From contig DDEJ01000001.1 of the NCBI GenBank assembly GCA_002336405.1, positions 1 through 15,700 of the forward strand: a stretch of 15,700 nt of DNA, given 5' to 3'. The notes below the pieces were generated by a model. It was given only the letters and a program-made list of their open reading frames with translations, made no database searches and was not told the DNA's origin. The first letter of the stretch is position 1; each line of letters starts with the position of its first letter. This DNA comes from Rhodobacteraceae bacterium UBA1957. Lineage in GTDB: Bacteria > Pseudomonadota > Alphaproteobacteria > Rhodobacterales > Rhodobacteraceae. A program made the position numbers and the translations under genes. Shown here piece by piece: positions 1-8,399 of the stretch.

Positions 1-125
1 AGCGGTGGCTTGCCCAGTAAGGCGAACATAAGGCCACCAATAATCATGGTCAGGATAACCGCAAGAATAGGCGTCAAACTTGTCAGTGCGCGCGATGGGT
101 GTAAGCGTTTTTCCAGCCGTATCAC
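1..125 (-). CDS. ABC transporter permease, N-terminal fragment (cut by window edge)
   Basis: This is the first 41 codons of an inner-membrane permease read leftward off the window. It starts at GTG (complement of 123-125), whose GTGA overlaps the TGA stop of the ATPase gene by four bases. A GAGG ribosome-binding site lies 7 nt upstream (complement of 133-136), which supports the start. The peptide begins VIRLEKRLHPSRALTSLTP and runs straight into a hydrophobic segment (ILAVILTMIIGGLMFALLG), as in the first membrane helix of BMP-type sugar/nucleoside permeases (YufP/NupB-like, BPD_transp_2 family). Position and overlap say it pairs with the ATPase at 122-1636. The family name is inferred mainly from that neighbour, since too little protein is visible for motif assignment. 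Confidence 0.8.
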   Translation of the reverse strand, partial: MIRLEKRLHPSRALTSLTPILAVILTMIIGGLMFALLGKPP

Positions 126-1636
126 TGTGGCGCCTCGGCGCTGTCTGCGCCGCCCATCATCAAGCCGATCTGATCCATTTTAAGCCCTTCTACAGGGCGT
201 GTGTCCGACAAGCTCCCCGCGTTTAAAGCGCCGAAATAGTCACAAATCTCAAGGAGTTCATCAAGATCTTGGCTGATCACAATCAGCGCTGCCCCGCTGT
301 GTGCCAAATCAAGCAGCGCTTGCCGGATGGCGGCGGCAGCGGCGGCATCGACGCCCCATGTGGGTTGATTGACCACCAGCAGTTGCGGGGCTTGCAGCAC
401 TTCGCGACCGATAACAAATTTTTGCAAATTCCCGCCTGATAAAGACTGCGCCGTGCTGCTTGCCCCCGGGGTCCGTACATCAAAGGCCTCGATAACCTGT
501 TCGGCAAATTCGCGGGCTTTGGGCCAGTTAATAAATCCATTGCGTATCATATCTTTTTGGCTGGTGGTCGAGATGAGCGTATTTTCGACCAAGCTCATAT
601 CAGGCACTGCGGCGTGACCGAGGCGCTCTTCTGGCGCGCTGAACACCCTGAGGGATCGACGTTGTCCAGGGGGGTGGTCGCCGATCGATGTACCGTTAAA
701 TACGACGCTGTCGGCTGTGGCCTTAACCTCCCCTGATAGCGCGGACAGCAGCTCGTCCTGGCCATTTCCTGCCACTCCGCCGATGCCGATAATCTCGCCT
801 GCTTTCACGGTCAGATTGATGTGTTTCAATGCGGTGCCAAAGGCGCTGGGCGCGGGCAGTGACAGGTCATTTAGGTGTAAAACAACATCGCCGATCTCTC
901 GAGGTTTACGTGTTGGGCTGGTAAAACTGGAGCCGACCATCATTTCAGCCAGATCACGCGCTGTGGTCTCGGCGGGGCGGCAATAGCCGACGTTCTTGCC
1001 ACGCCGTAAAATTGTAGCGCGGTCGCATATTTGGCGAATTTCGTCCAGTTTATGCGAAATATACAAAATAGCTGTGCCTGCCGCGCTGAGCTTTTTCAAC
1101 GTGGTGAATAAAATGTCGACCTCTTGCGGGGTGAGCACGCTGGTGGGCTCATCCATGATCAGCAATTTTGGGTTTTGCAATAGGCAGCGAATAATCTCGA
1201 CTCGCTGGCGTTCGCCGGCCGACAGGTTTCCAACCGTTCTATAGGGGTCTAGTGGCAAGCCATAGGTTTCCGAGACGGTTTTGATTTGCGCTGCCAGATC
1301 GCGTTGTGCGGGAGGGGCCTCCATCCCTAGGGCAATGTTTTCAGCAACGCTTAACGCGTTGAAAAGGGAAAAATGCTGGAACACCATTGCGACCCCGGCG
1401 GCGCGGGCGGCGCGTGGTTCGGGTGGCGCATAAGGATGGCCCATCAGGGTCATCGTGCCACTGTCGGGCTTGACTAAACCGTAGATCATTTTAACCAGTG
1501 TTGATTTACCCGCGCCGTTCTCACCGAGCAAGGCATGCACATCGCCATGCCCGACCTGCAGCGCAACATCGTCGTTTGCCACAACGCCGGGATAGGCTTT
1601 GGTCACGCCGTCTAAACTCAGCAGAGTTTGTGTCAC
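122..1636 (-). CDS. Nucleoside/simple-sugar ABC transporter, duplicated ATP-binding subunit (NupA/YufO-like)
   Basis: This 504-residue cytoplasmic ATPase has two fused nucleotide-binding domains, the usual size and plan for BMP-type nucleoside/sugar importers (COG3845). Domain 1 has Walker A GENGAGKST (residues 38-46), Q-loop Gln87, signature LSAGERQR (138-145) and Walker B LLIMDEP (158-164). Domain 2 is degenerate in the usual way: its P-loop reads GVAGNGQ without the Lys-Ser/Thr, and its Walker B reads LLVVNQPTWGVD, lacking the catalytic Asp-Glu pair; its signature is LSGGNLQK. The start is GTG at 1636 with an AAGGAG ribosome-binding site 6 nt upstream. The gene is translationally coupled to the permease downstream. 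No BMP binding-protein gene lies upstream, where dnaE diverges, so it must be elsewhere. Substrate (nucleosides, possibly other ribosides) is inferred from the family. Confidence 0.93.
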   Translation of the reverse strand: MTQTLLSLDGVTKAYPGVVANDDVALQVGHGDVHALLGENGAGKSTLVKMIYGLVKPDSGTMTLMGHPYAPPEPRAARAAGVAMVFQHFSLFNALSVAENIALGMEAPPAQRDLAAQIKTVSETYGLPLDPYRTVGNLSAGERQRVEIIRCLLQNPKLLIMDEPTSVLTPQEVDILFTTLKKLSAAGTAILYISHKLDEIRQICDRATILRRGKNVGYCRPAETTARDLAEMMVGSSFTSPTRKPREIGDVVLHLNDLSLPAPSAFGTALKHINLTVKAGEIIGIGGVAGNGQDELLSALSGEVKATADSVVFNGTSIGDHPPGQRRSLRVFSAPEERLGHAAVPDMSLVENTLISTTSQKDMIRNGFINWPKAREFAEQVIEAFDVRTPGASSTAQSLSGGNLQKFVIGREVLQAPQLLVVNQPTWGVDAAAAAAIRQALLDLAHSGAALIVISQDLDELLEICDYFGALNAGSLSDTRPVEGLKMDQIGLMMGGADSAEAPQ

Positions 1637-1893
1637 CTATCGCTCCTTCTTGGTTTTTGTCCTCAAAAGTGTGGCTGCTCAAGAGGAGGTCATTAAGCGA
1701 TTGCCGCATCGGTGTGAAGCTATACAAAAGCGTGCAATCGCAGCTTTTGGCAAGCTTTTTTTGTGCCTTAGACAGCGAAACAGTTTCCATTGCCTAAAAA
1801 TACTGGCAGATCGGTACGGGTCTTTAAACAAGATATTGAGAAAGTTATTTGAGGGGCTTTCGGTTGTGCCAATCGTCGGATAGCTTGCGCGCT
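1637..1893. promoter_or_regulatory. Divergent intergenic region between ABC transporter operon and dnaE
   Basis: These 257 bp separate two oppositely directed start codons, so both promoters should lie here. I could not find a convincing -35/-10 pair for either direction. The region contains the AAGGAG ribosome-binding site of the ATPase gene (near 1643-1648, minus strand), the stem-loop at 1725-1749, an overlapping 8-bp inverted repeat (1697-1704 with 1734-1741), and a T7 run at 1756-1762. Short open frames cross it in several frames, but none has a coding-like product or good start signals. Confidence 0.6.
1725..1749. promoter_or_regulatory. Stem-loop / imperfect palindrome upstream of dnaE
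   Basis: Arms CAAAAGC (1725-1731) and GCTTTTG (1743-1749) are perfect complements. Inside them TGC (1733-1735) pairs with GCA (1740-1742) across an AATC loop, leaving one bulged G at 1732. That gives ten pairs in 25 nt. A T7 run begins seven bases after the stem, too far for a textbook terminator, so a protein-binding operator or leader RNA hairpin is at least as likely. It reads as a palindrome on both strands and sits between divergent genes. Confidence 0.5.
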
Positions 1894-4800
1894 ATGAGCG
1901 GATCAGCCACATTTATTCATCTTCGGGTGCACAGCGAATATTCGCTGCTTGAAGGCGCAATGCGTCTTAAAAAATTACCAGATTTATGCGCCGGGATGGA
2001 TATGCCTGCCGTCGCATTGACAGACAGCAACAATATGTTTGCCGCTTTAGAGTTTTCGGTGGCTGCGAGCGGAGCAGGCGTTCAGCCGATTATCGGCTGT
2101 CAGGTTGATCTGCACTATGATGACAGCCAAACTGCGCAGACGGGACGGGCACAGGTGCTGCGGCCTGCGCCGTTGGTTCTTTTGGCCCAGAACGAACGGG
2201 GTTATGAAAACCTGATGTTGCTGAACAGCAAACTTTATTTGCGCGGCGACGGACAACCTGTGCATGTCACGCTGCAGGATCTGCGTGCTCATGCTGAGGG
2301 TGTGATCTGTTTGACGGGTGGACCCGACGGGCCGATAGGTCGGCTTTTAACTGGCGGTCAACGCCCTGCGGCCGAGGCAATTCTACTTGACTTGAAACAG
2401 AGCTTTGGCAACCGTCTTTATGTCGAATTACAACGCCATCGGTCGGATAGTGGGGTCACTGAGGCTGAACAGCAAATCGAACGAGGTCATTTGGAACTGG
2501 CTTACGATCACCGCGTGCCCGTAGTGGCGACCAATGATGTGTATTTCCCCGATCCTAAAATGTACGAGGCGCATGATGCGCTAATCTGTATCGCCGATGG
2601 GGTCTATGTTGATCAGCAGAATGCGCGCCGCAGGCTGACAGCGCAGCATTATTTTAAAAGCCCTGCTGAAATGGTCGCTCTGTTTGCCGACTTGCCTGAA
2701 GCGTTTGAAAATACCGTCGAAATCGCCCGCCGCTGTGCTTTCATGGCCTATCGGCGCGATCCGATTCTGCCGAAATTTGCCGACAATGAGGTCGCCGAGC
2801 TGCGTCGGCAGGCGCAAGACGGTCTCAAGACACGGCTGGCGGTGATCCCCCATGCTGACAGTGTTGAGGCCTATGAAAAACGTCTCGAATTTGAACTGGG
2901 CATCATCGAATCCATGGGCTTTCCCGGGTATTTTCTGATCGTTGCAGATTTCATCAAATGGGCCAAGGATCAAGGCATTCCCGTCGGGCCCGGCCGGGGT
3001 TCGGGCGCGGGCTCTCTGGTGGCATATGCACTGACCGTGACTGATCTTGACCCGTTGCGCTACTCTTTGCTGTTTGAACGGTTTTTGAATCCTGACCGGG
3101 TCTCAATGCCGGATTTTGATATCGATTTCTGTATGGATCGCCGCGAAGAGGTGATCCAATATGTGCAACAAAAATACGGTCGGGACCGGGTTGGTCAGAT
3201 CATCACCTTTGGTGCTTTGTTGTCAAAAGCCGCCGTGCGCGACATTGGTCGCGTTCTGCAAATGCCTTACGGTCAGGTGGATCGCCTGTCAAAAATGATC
3301 CCGGTCGAAGGGGTCAAACCGGTCAGCATCGAAAAGGCGCTCGCCGACGAGCCGCGGCTTCGGGAAGAGGCAAAAAACGAAGAAGTGGTGGACCGGCTTT
3401 TAAGCTATGGCCAGCAGGTCGAGGGGCTGCTGCGCAACGCCTCGACCCATGCTGCCGGTGTGGTCATTGCCGACCGGCCCTTGGATGCGCTGGTGCCGAT
3501 CTACCAAGACCCACGATCGGATATGCCGGCGACCCAGTTCAACATGAAATGGGTTGAGCAGGCCGGTTTGGTCAAGTTTGATTTTTTGGGTTTGAAAACA
3601 CTTACGGTGATCCAAAATGCAATGGATCTGATCAAACTTGGTGGTGGATCGTTACATATCGCCGCCAATGGAGCCACGCTTTATCAGCCTGCTGAGGGGG
3701 CGGTGGATGATATCGGTGCGATTCCACTGGATGATGCGGCCTCCTATCGGCTGTATGCCAATGCCAAAACGGTTGCGGTGTTTCAGGTGGAAAGTTCGGG
3801 GATGATGGATGCGCTCAAGCGTATGAAGCCCACCTGTATCGAAGATATCGTGGCGCTTGTGGCTTTGTACCGGCCCGGCCCAATGGAGAATATTCCAACC
3901 TATTGCGAGGTAAAAAACGGTCTCAAAGAGCGCCAATCGGTGCACCCGTTGATTGATCATATCTTGGAAGAGACCCAAGGTATTATTGTTTATCAGGAAC
4001 AGGTGATGCAAATCGCGCAGGTGATGGCAGGTTATACGCTTGGCGGTGCTGATCTGTTGCGCCGTGCGATGGGTAAAAAGATCAAAGAGGCGATGGATGC
4101 AGAACGCCCAAAATTTGAAAAGGGTGCTGCCGAAAACGGTGTTGACAAAAAAACTGCCAGTGATGTCTTTGATCTGCTGGAGAAATTTGCCAATTATGGC
4201 TTCAACAAATCGCATGCAGCGGCCTATGCGGTGGTCAGCTATCAAACCGCTTGGCTCAAGGCCAACCACCCGGTCGAGTTTATGGCCGGGGTGATGAATT
4301 GTGATATCCATCTCACCGATAAGCTGGCGGTTTATTTCGAAGAGGTGCGCAAGGGGTTGGCGCTGCCGTGGACGCCACCGTGTGTGAACCGCTCGCAGCC
4401 GCAGTTTACCGTGGTCGAGGCGGCTTTGGTCTATGCGCTTGGTGCGCTGAAAAACGTCGGAATTGAGGCCATGCGACTGGTCACGGAGGGGCGGGGAGAG
4501 ACGCCGTTTGTGACCTTGTTTGATCTGGCCCGACGGGTTGATTTGAAACGCGTTGGCAAGAGGCCGCTCGAGATGCTTGCCAGATCCGGCGCGTTCGACG
4601 TGCTTAATAAAAACCGCCGTCAGGTGTTTGACGCTTTGGATGCGCTGGTTAATTACTCAGCAGCGATCCATGAGCAAAAAAACTCGAATCAGGTTTCGCT
4701 GTTTGGCGAGGCTGGAGACGACCTGCCCGAACCAAGACTGATGCAAGCGGCTGACTGGTTGCCGGCCGAGCGTCTGAACGAAGAGTTCAAAGCCGTTGGA

Positions 4801-5406
4801 TTTTATCTATCGGGTCATCCGCTTGATGATTATATGTCTGCCTTAAAGCGCAAAGGTGTGATGACGCTGGACGAGGTGCGTGCCAAAGCCGAGCGCGGCC
4901 CGATGATCGCCAAGATGGCTGGAGTTGTTGCGGGACGCCAAGAGCGCAAATCGGCCAAGGGCAACCGCTTTGCCTTTGCCCAGCTTAGCGACACCAGCGG
5001 GGCCTATGAGGTGACTTTGTTTTCCGACACGCTCGAGCTTGCCCGGGTCCACCTTGAAACGGGGGCCAAGGTCGTGGTCACTGTCGAGGCCACCTTGGAA
5101 AGTGATCAGCTGAAATTACTTGGCCGCTCAGTGGCACCGATTGATGCCGCTGTTGCAGATGCTGGCAACGCGGGTTTGCGGATTTTTGTCGAGCAAGCTC
5201 AAAGTATTTCGTTCATTGCCTCGGTCTTGGCGCAGGCGCGCAAAGAGGTCAAATCGGGCGGCAGGGGCCCCGTCACATTGTGCCTTCTGGATCCGTCTCT
5301 GCCGGGTGAGGTTGATATTGACCTACACGCAGAGTTTCCGGTTAACCCACAGATTAAAGGCGCTTTGAAAAGTTTGGTTGGTGTGGTCGAGGTCGAAGAG
5401 GTCTAA
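1894..5406 (+). CDS. dnaE: DNA polymerase III alpha subunit (replicative polymerase)
   Basis: This is the catalytic subunit of the replicative DNA polymerase: 1170 residues from the ATG at 1894, the normal DnaE1 length. An in-frame TTG at 1849 would add 15 residues, but family members begin a few residues before the HLRVHSEYS PHP motif (here from residue 9), so the ATG is preferred, although its ribosome-binding site is weak. Visible in order: PHP domain (about 5-200); the polymerase glycine-rich motif GPGRGSGAGS (365-374); the palm motif PDFDIDF with catalytic Asp409 and Asp411; the third catalytic Asp563 in VKFDFLGLKTL (equivalents of E. coli D401, D403, D555); the internal beta-clamp-binding motif QVSLF (933-937); and an OB fold from about residue 1009 (AGVVAGRQER). 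No intein or truncation is seen. It converges on slyX 30 bp downstream, with no clear terminator between. Confidence 0.98.
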   Translation: MSGSATFIHLRVHSEYSLLEGAMRLKKLPDLCAGMDMPAVALTDSNNMFAALEFSVAASGAGVQPIIGCQVDLHYDDSQTAQTGRAQVLRPAPLVLLAQNERGYENLMLLNSKLYLRGDGQPVHVTLQDLRAHAEGVICLTGGPDGPIGRLLTGGQRPAAEAILLDLKQSFGNRLYVELQRHRSDSGVTEAEQQIERGHLELAYDHRVPVVATNDVYFPDPKMYEAHDALICIADGVYVDQQNARRRLTAQHYFKSPAEMVALFADLPEAFENTVEIARRCAFMAYRRDPILPKFADNEVAELRRQAQDGLKTRLAVIPHADSVEAYEKRLEFELGIIESMGFPGYFLIVADFIKWAKDQGIPVGPGRGSGAGSLVAYALTVTDLDPLRYSLLFERFLNPDRVSMPDFDIDFCMDRREEVIQYVQQKYGRDRVGQIITFGALLSKAAVRDIGRVLQMPYGQVDRLSKMIPVEGVKPVSIEKALADEPRLREEAKNEEVVDRLLSYGQQVEGLLRNASTHAAGVVIADRPLDALVPIYQDPRSDMPATQFNMKWVEQAGLVKFDFLGLKTLTVIQNAMDLIKLGGGSLHIAANGATLYQPAEGAVDDIGAIPLDDAASYRLYANAKTVAVFQVESSGMMDALKRMKPTCIEDIVALVALYRPGPMENIPTYCEVKNGLKERQSVHPLIDHILEETQGIIVYQEQVMQIAQVMAGYTLGGADLLRRAMGKKIKEAMDAERPKFEKGAAENGVDKKTASDVFDLLEKFANYGFNKSHAAAYAVVSYQTAWLKANHPVEFMAGVMNCDIHLTDKLAVYFEEVRKGLALPWTPPCVNRSQPQFTVVEAALVYALGALKNVGIEAMRLVTEGRGETPFVTLFDLARRVDLKRVGKRPLEMLARSGAFDVLNKNRRQVFDALDALVNYSAAIHEQKNSNQVSLFGEAGDDLPEPRLMQAADWLPAERLNEEFKAVGFYLSGHPLDDYMSALKRKGVMTLDEVRAKAERGPMIAKMAGVVAGRQERKSAKGNRFAFAQLSDTSGAYEVTLFSDTLELARVHLETGAKVVVTVEATLESDQLKLLGRSVAPIDAAVADAGNAGLRIFVEQAQSISFIASVLAQARKEVKSGGRGPVTLCLLDPSLPGEVDIDLHAEFPVNPQIKGALKSLVGVVEVEEV

Positions 5407-5436
5407 GCCTTCATTTGCCTATAAGACTGTATTTGT

Positions 5437-5649
5437 CTACCAGTGCGGTGGACGCGCGTCGCCAACAATCTCGCCACCGCCCATGGACTGCTCGCGCTCG
5501 GCCTCGCGTTCCATTAACATTTGCACCCGCCGGGTGAGACCGTCGATCTCGCTTTGTTGGCGGGCGGTGATATCAGACAACTCTTCAACTGTCCGTGTCA
5601 GATGCGCGACAGCGCTTTCGAGGTCTTCCAAGCGGGTGTGTTCGGTCAT
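5437..5649 (-). CDS. slyX: SlyX family protein
   Basis: This 70-residue protein is almost entirely a predicted coiled coil: heptad-like Leu/Ile/Val spacing runs from [18 protein letters not shown] to about residue 54. It ends in a Pro-Pro-His-Trp tail, matching the SlyX family (usually about 70 residues, ending PPxY/W). The biochemical role of SlyX is not established. The ATG at 5649 follows a GAGGGA ribosome-binding site. The open frame continues upstream to about 6039, but that extension is antisense to hisS and is not coding. The gene faces dnaE tail to tail and is divergent from hisS, so the 159 bp between 5650 and 5808 should hold promoters for both slyX and hisS. Confidence 0.9.
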   Translation of the reverse strand: MTEHTRLEDLESAVAHLTRTVEELSDITARQQSEIDGLTRRVQMLMEREAEREQSMGGGEIVGDARPPHW

Positions 5650-5808
5650 GGTCTTCCCTCGTGCTCTGCTATGGTGGCTTTCTCCGTCTACTGCGTTTTT
5701 GTCTGCGCCACCAGCGCAACAACGGCGATTGATCTGATTGGTTTGCTTGCCCCTTGCGCAGGGGTCGGCTACACCGCAGGCGCGATTAGACTGAATGGGA
5801 CCCGAGCC
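5650..5808. promoter_or_regulatory. Divergent promoter region slyX / hisS
   Basis: These 159 bp between two divergent starts should carry both promoters. The only structure I see is a short inverted repeat, CCCCT-N5-AGGGG (5750-5764), about 45 bp ahead of hisS. A TTGCTT at 5743-5748 could be a -35 element, but nothing good sits 16-18 bp downstream. No T-box-like or histidine-rich leader peptide pattern was recognised. Confidence 0.4.
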
Positions 5809-7305
5809 ATGGCCAAAGTAAAAAAACAACCGCGCCCCAAGGCCGAGACGCCAAAGGGCTTTCGCGATTATTTTGGCGCGGATGTGACTGCGCGCAGCGA
5901 GATGCTGCAAAATATAGCCGGGGTCTATCATCGCTATGGCTTTGATGCGCTGGAAACTAGTGCGGTGGAAACTGTCGAGGCGCTGGGCAAGTTTTTGCCC
6001 GATGTCGACCGGCCCAATGAGGGTGTGTTTGCCTGGCAAGAAGATGAAGGCGACTGGTTGGCTTTGCGCTATGATTTAACGGCGCCATTGGCGCGGGTCT
6101 ATGCACAGTTTCGTAATGATTTGCCCCTGCCGTATCGCCGGTATGCGATGGGGCCGGTCTGGCGCAATGAAAAGCCTGGTCCGGGCCGCTTTCGGCAGTT
6201 TTATCAATGTGACGCTGACACGGTCGGGGCGGCGAGTGTTGCCGCCGATGCAGAGATTTGTGCGATGTTGTCGGACACGTTGGAGGTCGCGGGCATACCG
6301 CGCGGAGATTACATTGTGCGGGTGAACAACCGCAAAGTTCTTAACGGGGTCATGCAGGTCGCAGGCGTGCTGGATCCGTCCAATCCTGAGAAATTCGCGG
6401 CCGAACGCGGCATTGTGCTGCGCGCCATCGACAAGCTGGATCGCTTGGGCCTTGATGGCGTACGGGCGCTGCTTGGCGTGGGGCGCAAAGATGCGAGTGG
6501 CGATTTTACCAATGGTGCTGGTCTCAGCCCAGAACAAGCAGAGATCGTGATGGGTTTTATGACGGCCAAAGCCCCCACCGCTGAGGCGACGCTCGCCACG
6601 CTTGGTGGCTTGGTACAGGGCGCGCCGGTGGGTGTTGAGGGCGTGCAGGAATTGGAAACTATGGCCGAACTATTGGCGGTGCAAGGCTATGCGGCTGACC
6701 GCATTGATATTGATCCGTCAGTCGTACGGGGGCTTGGGTATTACACAGGACCAGTGTTTGAGGCCGAATTGACGTTTGAAATTCTGGATGAAAAAGGTCG
6801 TAAACGGCAGTTTGGTAGCGTCGCTGGTGGTGGACGTTACGATGATTTGGTCAAGCGTTTTACCGGCCAGTCGGTACCCGCAACAGGTGTTTCGATCGGG
6901 GTGGATCGTCTTTTGGCTGCTTTGCGCGAAAAGGGCCGGATAGGTGCACAGGCGCAAGGGCCCGTTGTGGTAACGGTGATGGACCGCGACCGCATGGCTG
7001 ATTATCAAACTATTGTGGCTGAATTGCGGGCCGCCGGTATCCGCGCCGAAGTTTATCTGGGCAATCCGAAAAATTTTGGTAATCAATTAAAATATGCAGA
7101 CCGGCGCAATGCGCCTGTTGCTGTGATCGAGGGCGGTGAAGAAAAAGAACGCGGGGTTATTCAAGTCAAAGACCTGATCCTTGGCGCCGAGATAGCGAAA
7201 GACGCCAGCTTGGAAGAATGGAAAGCACGTCCCAGTCAGTTCGAAATTCCGCGCGGTGATCTGGTAGCGAAAATTCGTGATATCTTGGTGTCGCAAGGCA
7301 GATGA
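5809..7305 (+). CDS. hisS: Histidyl-tRNA synthetase (alphaproteobacterial variant)
   Basis: This class II synthetase charges tRNA-His with histidine using ATP. It is 498 residues from the ATG at 5809 (a GGGA lies 8 nt upstream); longer in-frame extensions upstream are antisense to slyX. Landmarks: N-terminal [10 protein letters not shown]; motif 2 with R119 and the loop NEKPGPGR leading into [10 protein letters not shown] (about 115-137); the histidine A motif [12 protein letters not shown] with R307; motif 3 GGGRYDDL (R343); and a C-terminal anticodon-binding domain (from about 385). In most bacteria the motif 2 loop reads ERPQKGR; here the positions that contact the tRNA G-1 base (E. coli R116 and Q118) are Lys122 and Gly124, as in alphaproteobacteria whose tRNA-His lacks G-1. 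The TGA stop overlaps the hisZ ATG (ATGA), implying translational coupling. Confidence 0.96.
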   Translation: MAKVKKQPRPKAETPKGFRDYFGADVTARSEMLQNIAGVYHRYGFDALETSAVETVEALGKFLPDVDRPNEGVFAWQEDEGDWLALRYDLTAPLARVYAQFRNDLPLPYRRYAMGPVWRNEKPGPGRFRQFYQCDADTVGAASVAADAEICAMLSDTLEVAGIPRGDYIVRVNNRKVLNGVMQVAGVLDPSNPEKFAAERGIVLRAIDKLDRLGLDGVRALLGVGRKDASGDFTNGAGLSPEQAEIVMGFMTAKAPTAEATLATLGGLVQGAPVGVEGVQELETMAELLAVQGYAADRIDIDPSVVRGLGYYTGPVFEAELTFEILDEKGRKRQFGSVAGGGRYDDLVKRFTGQSVPATGVSIGVDRLLAALREKGRIGAQAQGPVVVTVMDRDRMADYQTIVAELRAAGIRAEVYLGNPKNFGNQLKYADRRNAPVAVIEGGEEKERGVIQVKDLILGAEIAKDASLEEWKARPSQFEIPRGDLVAKIRDILVSQGR

Positions 7306-8399
7306 TAGCGGGGTCTGACATACGCGCCGAGGCGCTGAGGCTGCAGGCGGGATTTATTGACGCCGGTGCCGTGGTGCTGGAAACGTCGATCTTGCAACCT
7401 GCAGATTTATTGCTGGACCTTTATGGCGAAGATATTCGCGCCCGCGCTTATGTCACCTCTGACCCGCTGCGTGGCGAACAGATGCTGCGTCCTGATTTTA
7501 CCGTGCCGGTGGTGCAGATGCATATGGCGGAGGGGGCCGAGCCTGCGCGCTATACCTATGCCGGTGAGGTGTTTCGTCGGCAGGAAGACGATATGGCGCG
7601 GGCCAATGAGTATTTTCAAGTTGGCTATGAAGTTTTTGACCGCCAGAATCCTGCTGCCGCCGATGCCGAGGTGTTTGTGCAAATTTACACCGCCCTGCGG
7701 GGGTTGTCTTTGCGTGCCGCAACTGGAGATATCGGCATCCTAACCGCCGCAGTGGTTGGTTTGCACACCACAGAAGCTCGCAAGCATGCTTTATTACGTC
7801 ATATCTGGCGTCCCAAACGTTTTAAAGCGCTGCTCGAACAATTTTCGGGCCGCCGGCCGGTCCCGGCAAGCCGCAGTGCCTTATTATCGGCAAAAACACC
7901 ATTTGAAATTGAGGCGCCGATGATCGGGTTGCGCAGTCGTGGCGCCATCAAAACTCGCATAAATCAATTGCACCACGACGCCCTATCAGACCCGCTTTCG
8001 AACGCCGAAGTTGATTTTCTGGATGCAATATTGCAGGTGCGTGACCGGGTCCCGCAAGCCTTGGCATCGCTGCGCAATATTGCCACGCAAATGCCGGCGC
8101 TGACACTGGCGCTGACACCGGCGCTGGACCGGCTGGAGGCGCGGATGGCAGCGGTCACGGCGCGGGGTATTGCCGTTGAGACACTTGATTTTGAGGCCAG
8201 CTACGGGCGCACATCAATGGAATATTATGATGGGTTTGTGTTTGGGTTTTATGCCGAGGGGCGCGCTGATCTGCCACCTGTTGCCCTTGGCGGGCGCTAT
8301 GATGCACTGACCTTGCGCCTTGGGCAGGGGCGCGAAATTCCAGCGGTGGGTGGGGTTATTCGCCCTGATTTGACACTGGATCTGGGGGCAGAGGTGTGA
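7302..8399 (+). CDS. hisZ: ATP phosphoribosyltransferase regulatory subunit
   Basis: HisZ is a catalytically inactive paralogue of HisRS that forms a complex with short-form HisG and is needed for its activity and histidine feedback. The 365-residue product keeps the synthetase-like core: LRPDFTVPV (62-70), [11 protein letters not shown] (83-93) and FQVGYEVF (105-112), and near the C-terminus [13 protein letters not shown], where an active HisRS has its RGLxYY motif. It has no anticodon-binding domain, which fits the shorter length. Start ATG 7302 overlaps the hisS stop, and the stop at 8397-8399 overlaps the hisG GTG. Being next to both its paralogue and its partner leaves little doubt. Confidence 0.95.
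   Translation: MIAGSDIRAEALRLQAGFIDAGAVVLETSILQPADLLLDLYGEDIRARAYVTSDPLRGEQMLRPDFTVPVVQMHMAEGAEPARYTYAGEVFRRQEDDMARANEYFQVGYEVFDRQNPAAADAEVFVQIYTALRGLSLRAATGDIGILTAAVVGLHTTEARKHALLRHIWRPKRFKALLEQFSGRRPVPASRSALLSAKTPFEIEAPMIGLRSRGAIKTRINQLHHDALSDPLSNAEVDFLDAILQVRDRVPQALASLRNIATQMPALTLALTPALDRLEARMAAVTARGIAVETLDFEASYGRTSMEYYDGFVFGFYAEGRADLPPVALGGRYDALTLRLGQGREIPAVGGVIRPDLTLDLGAEV

Noticed and set aside
1521..1790. 89-codon minus-strand frame crossing the ABC ATPase start
   Set aside because: It overlaps the well-supported ATPase start in another frame, and its product has no known family.
1849..1893. Upstream TTG start for dnaE
   Set aside because: It would add 15 residues with no family match before the PHP motif; the ATG at 1894 gives the normal length.
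3652..4311. 219-codon open frame on the minus strand inside dnaE
   Set aside because: It is fully antisense to the catalytic region of a clear dnaE, its product has no recognisable family, and there is no start signal; it is a shadow of codon bias.
5521..5808. N-terminal extension of hisS by 96 codons
   Set aside because: It overlaps slyX antisense and lacks similarity to HisRS, whose family N-terminus fits the ATG at 5809.
5650..6039. N-terminal extension of slyX
   Set aside because: It is antisense to hisS; SlyX proteins are about 70 residues and the ATG at 5649 has a good ribosome-binding site.
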